Assembly (NCBI GenBank): GCA_000296795.1 | Contig: BAFH01000003.1 | Location: forward strand, 1,116,401 to 1,180,400 | Direction: 5' to 3' | DNA: 64,000 nucleotides | Origin: Candidatus Jettenia caeni | GTDB lineage: Bacteria > Planctomycetota > Brocadiia > Brocadiales > Brocadiaceae | In this document: in pieces, positions 28,557-38,944 of the stretch | How positions within the stretch are numbered: position 1 is the stretch's first letter | Layout of the letters: the number at the start of each line of letters is the position of its first letter | Position numbers and translations under genes: made by a program | Notes under the pieces: generated by a model | Databases searched by the model: none | Seen by the model: only the letters and a program-made list of their open reading frames with translations | What the model was told of the DNA's origin: nothing

Positions 28557-28789
28557 GGTTTTGGTTCATTTCTGGTGGATGTAAGTCGGTCCTCATAAAT
28601 ATCTTTTATGAGTTTTTCAGCGTCAATAGTTTTCTTCCACCTTCCCGCCGATTTTTCAAATGCATCTTTTTTTCTTAGAGAAGGAATTTCGATTATTGTT
28701 CTAGTAATTTCCTTTCCTTCCGCAATGTCTAGTTTTTCCATTGGCTCAATTACCCCTTTGGAAAATCTGGCTTTAATTGTTTTTCCCAT
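28553..28789 (-). CDS. DUF104-type antitoxin
   Basis: The 78-residue protein starts MGKTIKARFSKGVIEPMEKL and continues DIAEGKEITRTIIEIP, the short beta-barrel signature of DUF104 (AF2212/PG0164-like) antitoxins. A helical C-terminal tail would wrap the toxin. It overlaps the start of the frameshifted PIN toxin by four bases, the usual antitoxin-toxin order. It would neutralise the PIN ribonuclease and may repress its own promoter. With the toxin broken, the gene may survive only by chance. Confidence 0.8.
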   Translation of the reverse strand: MGKTIKARFSKGVIEPMEKLDIAEGKEITRTIIEIPSLRKKDAFEKSAGRWKKTIDAEKLIKDIYEDRLTSTRNEPKP

Positions 28790-28906
28790 TTTTAACCTTC
28801 TTTTTTAAATTTGAGATCATACTTTCCGTAATGCTTTTGTACATACATAGGTAAGAATTTCTTGTTAGAAGTTGATCTCTATTTCCTGACTCTTAGTCTT
28901 CCATCT

Positions 28907-29041
28907 TTATAAACACAAAATTTCTTTATCAGAGAGGCGTGGGTCTATATCCCTAACACTTTTTGTATCATATCCCTGATTTACGAGCCATTTTTCTATC
29001 TTTTTTCCTACCCCTACATCAACTAAGAATTTTAAGTTTTT
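28907..29041 (-). pseudogene. DUF5615 PIN-like toxin fragment
   Basis: The minus-strand frame reads KNLKFLVDVGVGKKIEKWL then NQGYDTKSVRDIDPRLSDK and stops. This is the N-terminal third of a DUF5615 (Mut7-C/PIN-like) protein, the usual partner of DUF433 antitoxins. It has no start codon, because a stop precedes KNLKF directly, and it is cut after about 45 residues. It follows the DUF433 gene with 12 bases between. Confidence 0.65.
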
Positions 29042-29052
29042 TTATTCCACCT

Positions 29053-29298
29053 TTAAGTACCAGTACCAACTTCAAACACTTGTTCTTCACTTACTAATTC
29101 AGCCGCATAAAGTAAAACGGCTTGAATATCTTCAGGCTCTAATTCAGGGTAATCTTCAAGCAGTTCCTGTACCGTAATTCCAGCAGCTAATGCCTTCAAG
29201 ATTTGTTCGACAGTAATTCTTAACCCTCTGATAGTTGGTTTACCAATCATTACTTCTGGATTAATGGTAATTCTATCAAGTAATTGTTTGGAATCCAT
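29053..29298 (-). CDS. DUF433 antitoxin-like protein
   Basis: The 81-residue protein contains the DUF433 core: RITINPEVMIGKPTIRGLRI (9-28), then VEQILKALAAGITVQELLED and YPELEPEDIQAVLLYAAE. The family has a winged-helix-like fold and is usually the antitoxin gene next to a DUF5615 toxin. The frame is complete, with an AAGGAAGG-like ribosome site just upstream of the ATG. The partner downstream is only a fragment, so the module is no longer active as a toxin-antitoxin pair. Confidence 0.85.
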   Translation of the reverse strand: MDSKQLLDRITINPEVMIGKPTIRGLRITVEQILKALAAGITVQELLEDYPELEPEDIQAVLLYAAELVSEEQVFEVGTGT

Positions 29299-29620
29299 CT
29301 TTCCTTCCTTCTTTCATTGCTTTTTGTGTAAATAGTTTGAGTGCATTTTAACCTTAATTTTAGTTAGTAATTTACCAAATTATATACCCTTTTAGACCGT
29401 ATTTCACCTTGTTTTCCCATTTTATATAAGATCACTTAAACATTTATATTCTACTGTAGTCAATTGTAATCAAAACGTAGTCAACTCCATCGGAATGAGC
29501 AGGAATACACAGGAATCAGCAAGAAATGAATTTATATCATAAGATATTTTACTGCAAAATATTATAGTCATAAGAGACACCCTTCCAGCCACTTATAAAA
29601 AATGGTAAAAATGCCCGTTT
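29299..29620. other. Right border of the island, no gene
   Basis: About 320 AT-rich bases separate the DUF433 gene from priA. The part 29455-29535 carries partial repeats (GTAGTCAA twice; CAGGAAT twice) that could be remains of an attachment region. I found no long direct repeat shared with the guaB side. Confidence 0.35.
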
Positions 29621-31891
29621 TCACAACATCATATAGGGGTCAACATCAACCATAGCTTGCACACCTTTTGAAGATTTTAGCATATCTGCAATGCCTTGAA
29701 GGGTATGGTGAATGCTATCGTAGTTCTGTGCCTTTAGTAAAAGATGCCACCGGAACATATTATTGATTTTCGTTAGAGGTGTTGGTGATGGTCCGAGGAT
29801 TTCCAGGCAATTGCCATTCGCTTTTACCATCTCTTTTAATGTATTGGCAACCAGAGATGCTTTCTCCTTCACTTTCTCCTCATTTGGACTCCGGAATACA
29901 ATCCTGGTTAATTTTCCAAAAGGAGGGTAGTTCAATGGTTTTCTATATCCCAATTCTTTTTCTGCAAATCCATCATAATCGTGTGCAGCAGCATAGGTAA
30001 TACTGTAATGCTGAGGGTTAAAAGATTGTACTACAACGCGTCCTCCCTTTGGTCCTCTCCCTGTGCGGCCGGCAACTTGTGAGATAAGTTGAAAAGTCCG
30101 TTCACTTGCCCGGAAATCGGGCAGGTTGAGTACCGTATCTGCCGAGATTACACCGACTAAGGTGACATTGGGAAAGTCTAACCCTTTTGCTATCATCTGT
30201 GTACCGAGTAATATTTGAATTTCTCCCCGTTCAAATGCGGTTAAAGCCTTTTCGTGTGCGCCCCGCACACGCATGGAGTCACTATCCATCCGTATGATTT
30301 TATAATGAGGGAATTTCGCTATAATCTCATCCTCAATTTTTTCTGTCCCAAAACCCCGATAGTTTATGTGGCTGGCCAGGCAATCCGGACATGACTCCGG
30401 CGGGGTTGCTTCTGCATGACAATAATGGCATAGGGTGATATGTAACTTTTTATGAAAAGTTACAGGAATATCACATTGGTGGCATTTTAATACAAATCCA
30501 CACCGTTTACAATGGATATATGGTGCAAATCCTCTGCGATTCAGAAACAGGATTACCTGCTCATTCCTTGCCAGGGTCTGGTTCATATAATATTCCAGCC
30601 GTTGGGAAATAATACGATACCTTTTGCGTTTACAAACTTCTTCACGCATGTCTACAATCTCGACAGAAGGAAGTTGTCGATCTCCAATTCTCTTGGGAAG
30701 AACAATTTTCTCATAATCTCCACATGATGCACGATAATAACTCTCAAGAGAAGGGGTGGCTGATCCCAGTATTACTAAGGCATTTTCATAGGTTGCTCTG
30801 AGAATCGCAATATCCCTTGCATGATAGCGCGGAGCGTTTTCCTGCTTATAGGTGTTCTCATGCTCTTCGTCAAGAATAATGAGTCCGATATTTTTTAAAG
30901 GGGCAAATATGGACGACCGTGCGCCAATTACGATATCTATCTTATTTTCTTTAATATCATTCCATTGCGAATGATGAAAGGTTCCCAGAAGATGGCTGTG
31001 CAGCACAGCTACATGGTTAAACCGCGCCCTTATTCTTTCGATGGTCTGAGAAGTAAGAGATATTTCGGGAACCAGGAATATAACTTTGCGATTTTGTCCA
31101 ATTACTTTACTCATAGTTTGAAGATAGATTTCTGTCTTTCCACTTCCGGTAATACCATGAAGCAGGATAACACCTGGCATGGGCTGTGTGAGCTTTTTGT
31201 TAATTTTATCGAATGCATCCTGCTGTTCCTGGGTGAAAGTTAAATGTTGCTGCAATAAGGCAATATCAACGGGTGGATTTTCTGCCTCCAGGAGTTTTCT
31301 TTTCACAATAATAAGGCCTTTTTTCTCCAGTTGGCGAAGGCCCTGCATTTGACAGCCGCTGATACGGCTCAGTTCTTTAGCGCTTATTTCACCTGAGAAT
31401 TCTCTGAGAATTTCCAACGCCCTGGCCTGTTTCGGCGCACGTGTCTTTATTTCTGAGAGGGTTGTATGGTCAAGCATTGGGATATGATCGGCGCCTTTAA
31501 TAAAGATATTCCATTTCTCTTTTACCCTGCTCCGTACAACGGGCGGGATAACAGCATATATAGCTTCTCCCCATCCACAGCAATAATGGGATGATAACCA
31601 TTGAGTGACCTGAAGCATGCCATTATCAATGAGCGGAGCTGTATCCAGCACGCTTATGATATCTTTCATAGTGTAAGGAAGAGGGGTATTAGCAAACCCG
31701 ACACAAATACCGGTAACTATTTTATTACTAAAAGGTATTTTTACCCGCATACCTGTGGTGAGATTTTCTTTGAGACCCGGAGGTATATTGTAATGAAATA
31801 CCCTGTTTAGGGGAATATTGATAACTACTTCTGCATATGATGTATCTAACTGCTGATTTGGGGATACGAATTGATTTTTTGATAGCATCAA
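29621..31891 (-). CDS. priA: Primosomal protein N' (PriA helicase)
   Basis: The 756-residue SF2 helicase reloads the replisome at stalled forks. Walker A is GITGSGKT (246-253) and the DEAH-type box is DEEH (341-344, in IILDEEHENTY). A cysteine-rich zinc module starts near residue 470 (CKRCGFVLKCHQC...CHYCH...CPDC). The C-terminal helicase motifs include QVAGRTGRGPKGG. Length and order are normal. The start is ATG at 31891; a second ATG one codon later is possible. It marks the right side of the accessory island and is transcribed away from purA. Confidence 0.96.
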   Translation of the reverse strand: MMLSKNQFVSPNQQLDTSYAEVVINIPLNRVFHYNIPPGLKENLTTGMRVKIPFSNKIVTGICVGFANTPLPYTMKDIISVLDTAPLIDNGMLQVTQWLSSHYCCGWGEAIYAVIPPVVRSRVKEKWNIFIKGADHIPMLDHTTLSEIKTRAPKQARALEILREFSGEISAKELSRISGCQMQGLRQLEKKGLIIVKRKLLEAENPPVDIALLQQHLTFTQEQQDAFDKINKKLTQPMPGVILLHGITGSGKTEIYLQTMSKVIGQNRKVIFLVPEISLTSQTIERIRARFNHVAVLHSHLLGTFHHSQWNDIKENKIDIVIGARSSIFAPLKNIGLIILDEEHENTYKQENAPRYHARDIAILRATYENALVILGSATPSLESYYRASCGDYEKIVLPKRIGDRQLPSVEIVDMREEVCKRKRYRIISQRLEYYMNQTLARNEQVILFLNRRGFAPYIHCKRCGFVLKCHQCDIPVTFHKKLHITLCHYCHAEATPPESCPDCLASHINYRGFGTEKIEDEIIAKFPHYKIIRMDSDSMRVRGAHEKALTAFERGEIQILLGTQMIAKGLDFPNVTLVGVISADTVLNLPDFRASERTFQLISQVAGRTGRGPKGGRVVVQSFNPQHYSITYAAAHDYDGFAEKELGYRKPLNYPPFGKLTRIVFRSPNEEKVKEKASLVANTLKEMVKANGNCLEILGPSPTPLTKINNMFRWHLLLKAQNYDSIHHTLQGIADMLKSSKGVQAMVDVDPYMML

Positions 31892-31977
31892 TTGAGTAGA
31901 CCTATTGTGTAGTTAAACGGGTAAAGGTGGGGATGCTACCATAAATAATGGTACGATGTCAAGGTAGATACTAACGT

Positions 31978-32127
31978 GAGTTATTTGAAAAGATCGCTCA
32001 GTTTTCTACGGAAAGATATGTAAAATATGAGCAGGAATTTGCTTACAATTTATTGAATGATTTTTCCGAATCCAGGGATAAAGAGAATGAAAAATTCCTC
32101 TCAAAAATATCAAAATATTTTTCATAA
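31978..32127 (+). other. Orphan coding remnant upstream of purA
   Basis: A plus-strand frame without a start reads ELFEKIAQFSTERYVKYEQ then EFAYNLLNDFSESRDKENEK and stops at 32127. Its composition looks like real protein rather than noise, but an in-frame stop precedes it and I know no family. It may be the tail of a deleted gene. The rest of 31892-32228 holds nothing else clear; a GGAGG near 32205 is too far from the purA start to be a normal ribosome site. Confidence 0.35.
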
Positions 32128-32183
32128 GAGGCTAAAAGTGTATTCCCTTGACATTCGCTAGCCTGTTTTTTATAATCTTGTAA

Positions 32184-34233
<2,050 letters not shown>

Positions 34234-34237
<4 letters not shown>

Positions 34238-35097
34238 GTACACTTAAGACAAGAATCATACTTGGTATCGTGATGTTTGGAATGTTCTTTGGCATTCTGT
34301 GCTTCGATGTAATATTTCATACTGATATAGGATTTGGTTGTCTGGCTATCCTGGCGGGAGCTATTAGTTTATATGAGTTTTACACTATTGCGGGTAAAAG
34401 CGGTTTCTCTCCATTCCGGATATCTGGTATTGGCATTGGCGGATGGCTATTTGCAGTATACTGGTTATCCCTGCGCAAAAATACTGGAATTGATCCCTGT
34501 TTTTTCAGGCAAGAAGTCCTTATTATACTTATCTTTTGGCTATTTTTACTCCAGGCTATTACTCATGGTACAAAAGATGCTATTAAAAATATTTCAGTAA
34601 CGATATTTGGTATTTTCTATATATTTTTCCTTTTAAGTTTTGCCATTGCTATACGTCATCTTCACCAGGGTATTTGCATAGTAATTATGGTTTTGTTAAT
34701 ATCTAAATTTGGTGACGCAGGAGGTTATCTTTTAGGCCGAAAGTATGGCAAGCATAAGCTCGTGAAGTCTATCAGTCCAAATAAGACGATCGAAGGCGCC
34801 TGTTTCTCCCTTTTATGTAGTGTTCTTATTGCAGTAATTTTTAATCTCATTCCTCAAATTAAGGTAATTGATCTGCCGTGGTCAATCCTGTTTGGAATCG
34901 TAATAGGTTGTTCAGCCATATTGGGTGATCTGGCAGAATCCCTTATTAAAAGGGATGTTAATGCGAAAGATGCAAGTAACCTGGTACCTGCCTTTGGTGG
35001 TATACTGGATATTATTGACTGTTTACTGGTTAGTATGCCAGTTGCATATTATTTCTTCGTGTTTTTTAAGTTTGTTTCGTATGAACCAAAAGGTTAA
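34234..35097 (+). CDS. cdsA: Phosphatidate cytidylyltransferase
   Basis: The 287-residue integral membrane enzyme makes CDP-diacylglycerol from phosphatidic acid and CTP. It has about seven or eight hydrophobic helices. The family signature is near the C terminus: SLIKRDVNAKDASNLVPAFG, then GILDIIDCLL. The canonical His-Gly-Gly and Asp-Arg parts are altered (AFGG, LDIID), a variation I associate with planctomycete-like lineages but cannot verify. The GTG start overlaps the uppS stop. Confidence 0.93.
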
Positions 35098-35140
35098 AAC
35101 ACAAAATTATTTTACTGATAAGGAGGATTATTAAGAACCA

Positions 35141-36073
35141 TTGACACATCAAAACACCGTTATTGTACAAAATGATACAGAGGCATCTATATTATATGGT
35201 AGTCATGACCGATATCTTCGTCTCGTTAGAGACGCTTTTCAGGTGCAATTAGTAGCCCGCCGTGGATTACTGAAACTGGAGGGAGAAAAAGAACAGGTCG
35301 ATACAAGTAGAGAGGTATTAAATAAATTGCTGGAAATTGTTCGTTCTACGGGAAGATTAGATTTAGAAGATGTGGAACAAGCCATCGTAGATGCAAAGAG
35401 TGATGCAGGTGAAGAAACTACCCAGGTTATCGATGTCTTCCTGAAAGGTATTTTTATAAAACCAAAGACGGAAGGTCAGGCGAAATACATAGAAGCCATT
35501 AAAAAAAATGATTTGGTTTTTTGTATTGGCCCTGCCGGGACAGGAAAGACATATTTAGCAGTAGCTATGGCCCTTTCTTTTCTAAAAAGCGGACGTATAA
35601 GAAGGATCGTACTTGCCAGACCAGCAGTTGAAGCGGGTGAAAAACTTGGATATTTACCTGGCGATATCAAGGCTAAGGTAAATCCGTATTTACGGCCACT
35701 CTACGATGCAATAGCAGATATGATGGATGTCGGACACGTTAAAAAATATCTGGAAAGTGATATCATAGAGATTCTGCCGCTTGCTTATATGCGGGGGAGA
35801 ACACTGAATGACTCTTTTATTATTCTTGATGAAGCACAAAACTGCACCGTGAAGCAAATGAAGACTTTTCTAACGAGACTCGGTATGAGATCAAGGGTTG
35901 TTGTAACAGGGGATATTACCCAGGTTGACTTGCCTGCAGGAGAGATGTCTGGCTTAATTGATGTGCAAGAGAGGCTCATGAATATCCAGAATATCTCTTT
36001 TGTGTATTTAACCAAATCTGATATTGTCCGTCACAAACTGGTTCAAGACATTGTTGACGCATATGAGATGTAA
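35141..36073 (+). CDS. phoH: PhoH-like ATPase
   Basis: The 310-residue protein has a small N-terminal RNA-binding-like domain (about 10-100), then the PhoH P-loop ATPase: Walker A GPAGTGKT (about 129-136) and Walker B FIILDEAQNC (about 227-236). PhoH proteins are RNA-linked ATPases whose role is not settled; they usually sit beside ybeY, as here. It starts with TTG after a strong AAGGAGG-type site (35120-35127). The 11-base gap to ybeY suggests co-translation and a joint function in RNA processing. Confidence 0.93.
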   Translation: MTHQNTVIVQNDTEASILYGSHDRYLRLVRDAFQVQLVARRGLLKLEGEKEQVDTSREVLNKLLEIVRSTGRLDLEDVEQAIVDAKSDAGEETTQVIDVFLKGIFIKPKTEGQAKYIEAIKKNDLVFCIGPAGTGKTYLAVAMALSFLKSGRIRRIVLARPAVEAGEKLGYLPGDIKAKVNPYLRPLYDAIADMMDVGHVKKYLESDIIEILPLAYMRGRTLNDSFIILDEAQNCTVKQMKTFLTRLGMRSRVVVTGDITQVDLPAGEMSGLIDVQERLMNIQNISFVYLTKSDIVRHKLVQDIVDAYEM

Positions 36074-36084
36074 TAGTTACCACT

Positions 36085-36612
36085 ATGATGAAACTGGAAA
36101 TTATAGACCTGCAGGATCTCTATCCTATCAATAAAAGTTGGGTAAAAAGACTTTTAAAAGCCATTCTGAAAATGGAAGGAAAGAATGCAGAACTTAACAT
36201 GGTCTTTGTTGATAATAAAAGAATAAAAGAGATTAACAAGGCATTCCTGGGACATAATTATGCTACTGATGTGCTTAGTTTTGCTTATGATGAACCTTTC
36301 CTCTCCAGGAATAGTCTGACGCCATATAGTCAGAGTAAAACGAATCACCGTATACCTTCAGGCGAAAAGGAAAAGAATCTTTTATCAGATGATACTATCA
36401 TAGGTGAAATAATAATCTCTGTTGAAATGGCTAAAAAAATAGCCCAAAAGCACAGATATGCAGTTGAAGGAGAAATTGCCCTTTATCTCATTCACGGATT
36501 ACTTCACCTGCTTGGATACGATGACAAGCAAAAAAAAGAGGCAAAAGAAATGCATCGAAGAGAAAAAGAATTACTTCTGAATTTTGGCTATAGTATTCCT
36601 GTACCTCATTAA
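36085..36612 (+). CDS. ybeY: Endoribonuclease YbeY
   Basis: The 175-residue zinc-dependent RNase acts in rRNA maturation and ribosome quality control. The zinc motif is HGLLHLLGYDD near residues 137-147, with Asp in the third position where many members have His; GYDD variants are also known. Between NYATDVLSFAYDEP and DDTIIGEIIISVE lies an insertion of about 25 mostly polar residues, which accounts for the length above the usual 150-160. It is placed between phoH and recO, the normal order. Confidence 0.93.
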   Translation: MMKLEIIDLQDLYPINKSWVKRLLKAILKMEGKNAELNMVFVDNKRIKEINKAFLGHNYATDVLSFAYDEPFLSRNSLTPYSQSKTNHRIPSGEKEKNLLSDDTIIGEIIISVEMAKKIAQKHRYAVEGEIALYLIHGLLHLLGYDDKQKKEAKEMHRREKELLLNFGYSIPVPH

Positions 36613-36647
36613 AAATTTTTCTATAAAGAAGTTTGTTTTCATAAACT

Positions 36648-37400
36648 ATGTCTGTCTTAAAAACAGAGGCAATTGCACTGGGAAGGACAGATTACAGTAA
36701 TTCCAGTCAAATAATTACTTTCTATACGCGTGACTACGGAAAGATCCGTGCCCTTGCTAAGGGATTCAAGCGTTCATCGGGAAAGTACAGCTCGAAGGCA
36801 ATTGATCTTTTAACGTACTATCAAATCCTCTTTATCAGGAAAGAGCATACATCGCTTCATCTCCTTACAGACGCTATTTTACGCGATAATTATCCGTTGT
36901 TTCGGAGTAATCTGGATAAATACTATAAGGCTTCGTATATAGCGGAGCTTTTAAATGAATTTACTGAGGAAAGCGATCCCAGTGAACAACTTTTTGATAT
37001 TTGCTTAAATACATTAATTGGCATATCCGTTGATGAAGATACTACCATACGATTGTTAGCCTTCGAATTGAAAATGTTGAGGATTTTAGGCTATCTGCCA
37101 GAATTGGGATATTGTGTAAATTGTAAAAATAGCATTGAGCAAATATCTGAAGTGCATTTTGATGCAAAAGAAGGAGGAGTCTTATGCAGGAAATGCCAGG
37201 GAAGATCTAAGAATGGGATTGTTATTCCTACCGGCGCTGTTCTCATTGCCGGCCGGTTAGTGAACTTCACCCTGCAAAGGCTGGAGCGTATCAGAATACA
37301 ATCATCTATTTGTATTGAAATAGAAAAGATGCTGAGATATTATATCACTTTTGTACTGAATAAGGAGTTAAATTCCTGGAAATACATGAGTCTTTATTAA
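36648..37400 (+). CDS. recO: DNA repair protein RecO
   Basis: The 250-residue protein helps RecR load RecA on SSB-coated DNA. The N-terminal OB fold starts MSVLKTEAIALGRTDYSNSS. A zinc-finger-like pair of knuckles, CVNCKN (about 157-162) and CRKCQG (about 182-187), is in the helical C-terminal half. Length is standard. It follows ybeY by 35 bases and precedes the TPR gene by 10 bases. Confidence 0.92.
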   Translation: MSVLKTEAIALGRTDYSNSSQIITFYTRDYGKIRALAKGFKRSSGKYSSKAIDLLTYYQILFIRKEHTSLHLLTDAILRDNYPLFRSNLDKYYKASYIAELLNEFTEESDPSEQLFDICLNTLIGISVDEDTTIRLLAFELKMLRILGYLPELGYCVNCKNSIEQISEVHFDAKEGGVLCRKCQGRSKNGIVIPTGAVLIAGRLVNFTLQRLERIRIQSSICIEIEKMLRYYITFVLNKELNSWKYMSLY

Positions 37401-37410
37401 AGATATTTGT

Positions 37411-38343
37411 ATGAATAAGAGGATGAAACTACACTATATTCTTTCTGTAGTATGCATTGTAAAATGTATAATGGCAACACCTTCCTATGGGAAATGGGTA
37501 TGGAATAAAGAGACAGGCTGGATGGAATCTCCTTCAACAGCGATTACTACCCTGGAACAACGGTATAGGTATGCGCTTTCTCTTCTCGTAGAACAAAAAT
37601 ACGTTAATGCAGTAAAAGAATTTGAATCTATTATTAAGGCTGAACCTGCCTCTGAATATGCAGAGGTTGCTCAAATAAATATTGGATGGGCCTACTTTCT
37701 CAATGGCGATTACAAAAGGGCGCTAAAGGCTTATGAGAAGGTATTGCAGAAATATCCTGGTACGAAAAGGACAAAAGAAATACTTGAAAAAGAATATCAA
37801 GTGGGTGTTGCTCAAATGGATACGAATGAAGAGGCAGCTATAGCAGTTTTTGAAAAGATTATCGAAAAGCATCCGCTCGGACCTGTAGCTCCTGATGCAC
37901 AGGTTAAAATTGCAGATTCTTACTTTAAACTTGGCCAATATGAGGAAGCTCTTGATGCCTATGAGAAATTTTTGGAAAATTATCCGAAAAATGAATGGAT
38001 TCCTTATGTGCAATATCAAATACCTCTTACAAAAGTGCACCATGAGAAACTGCAGGAGCGTAATTATGGTCTCCTCATCTCTGCGCGAGAGGGTTTTGAA
38101 GAATATTTAATCTCAAATCCACACGGTGTGCATGTAGGGGATGCAAAGAGGATGATTGAAGAGATAAGAACTATCGAGGCAGAACGAGAATTCAACATTG
38201 GAGATTTTTATTTAAGAGTCAAGAGGCCTGCTTCTGCCGCTATGTACTTTGAGTTTGTGATAAACGATTTTCCCGGTACCATTTGGGCAGAGAGAGCAAG
38301 TGAAAGATTAGAATTCCTAAGAATGATAGAAGCTATAAAATAA
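37411..38343 (+). CDS. Exported TPR-repeat protein (BamD/YbgF-like)
   Basis: The 310-residue protein has an N-terminal signal (about residues 4-24, ending ...ATPSYG). TPR-type helical repeats follow from about residue 48 (YRYALSLLVEQKYVNAVKEF; AQINIGWAYFLNGDYKRALKAYEK; AQVKIADSYFKLGQYEEALDAYEK). The arrangement resembles outer-membrane lipoprotein BamD or CpoB/YbgF, but no lipobox cysteine is seen. It probably works in outer-membrane assembly. It is 20 bases upstream of the LptE-like gene, which supports an envelope role. Confidence 0.8.
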   Translation: MNKRMKLHYILSVVCIVKCIMATPSYGKWVWNKETGWMESPSTAITTLEQRYRYALSLLVEQKYVNAVKEFESIIKAEPASEYAEVAQINIGWAYFLNGDYKRALKAYEKVLQKYPGTKRTKEILEKEYQVGVAQMDTNEEAAIAVFEKIIEKHPLGPVAPDAQVKIADSYFKLGQYEEALDAYEKFLENYPKNEWIPYVQYQIPLTKVHHEKLQERNYGLLISAREGFEEYLISNPHGVHVGDAKRMIEEIRTIEAEREFNIGDFYLRVKRPASAAMYFEFVINDFPGTIWAERASERLEFLRMIEAIK

Positions 38344-38363
38344 AAGGGAAATGATACGATAAA

Positions 38364-38942
38364 ATGATTATGGTAAGCTATTTCTTTACGCAAAAATTTT
38401 TTATGTTCCCGTTGCCGGTGAAGCCAAACGTTATTTTAAACTCCTGTAAGATATCCATGTATTCCATTGCCTTATTGTTACTGTTTGTTATTCCGATGGG
38501 AGGATGCGGTTATTCGTCAAAATCGTTACTCCGTTCCAATGTTCGGAGTGTCTATATTCCAATCTTTGATAATGATACCTTCCGCAGAGGATTTGAGTTT
38601 GATCTTACGAAGGCCATACGTGATCAAATACTAATGAGAACTCCCCTGAATATCGTAAATAAAGATGAGGCAGATTCTGTCTTGTTTGGAAAGATTACGA
38701 ATGTGTATGAGAATGTATTAATCGAAGATACGAGGGATAATATAGTCGAGAGCAGGGTTACTATCGGATTAGAAATCCGGTGGGTTGATAAGAGGACAGG
38801 AAGGGTTATTGTTGAGCGAAAAAATATCCACGCACCGGCAGAATTTATTGTTCGTAGAAATGAAACACTTACTTCTGCAAGTAATGAAGCGTTTGTGAGA
38901 GTTGCCCGGAGTGTTGTGGAAGCGATGCAAGAGGATTGGTAA
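38364..38942 (+). CDS. lptE: LptE-like LPS-assembly lipoprotein
   Basis: The protein is 192 residues from this ATG. The lipobox-like VIPMGGC (Cys48) is too far from that start for a normal lipoprotein signal; an inner ATG at 38457 would give a 17-residue signal and is my preferred start. The mature part has the LptE pattern: YIPIFDNDTFRRGFEFDLTK, ADSVLFGKITNVYENVLIED, then GLEIRWVDKRTGRVI. LptE plugs the LptD pore that inserts lipopolysaccharide in the outer membrane, so this organism should have a Gram-negative envelope. Confidence 0.85.
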   Translation: MIMVSYFFTQKFFMFPLPVKPNVILNSCKISMYSIALLLLFVIPMGGCGYSSKSLLRSNVRSVYIPIFDNDTFRRGFEFDLTKAIRDQILMRTPLNIVNKDEADSVLFGKITNVYENVLIEDTRDNIVESRVTIGLEIRWVDKRTGRVIVERKNIHAPAEFIVRRNETLTSASNEAFVRVARSVVEAMQEDW

Positions 38943-38944
38943 TA

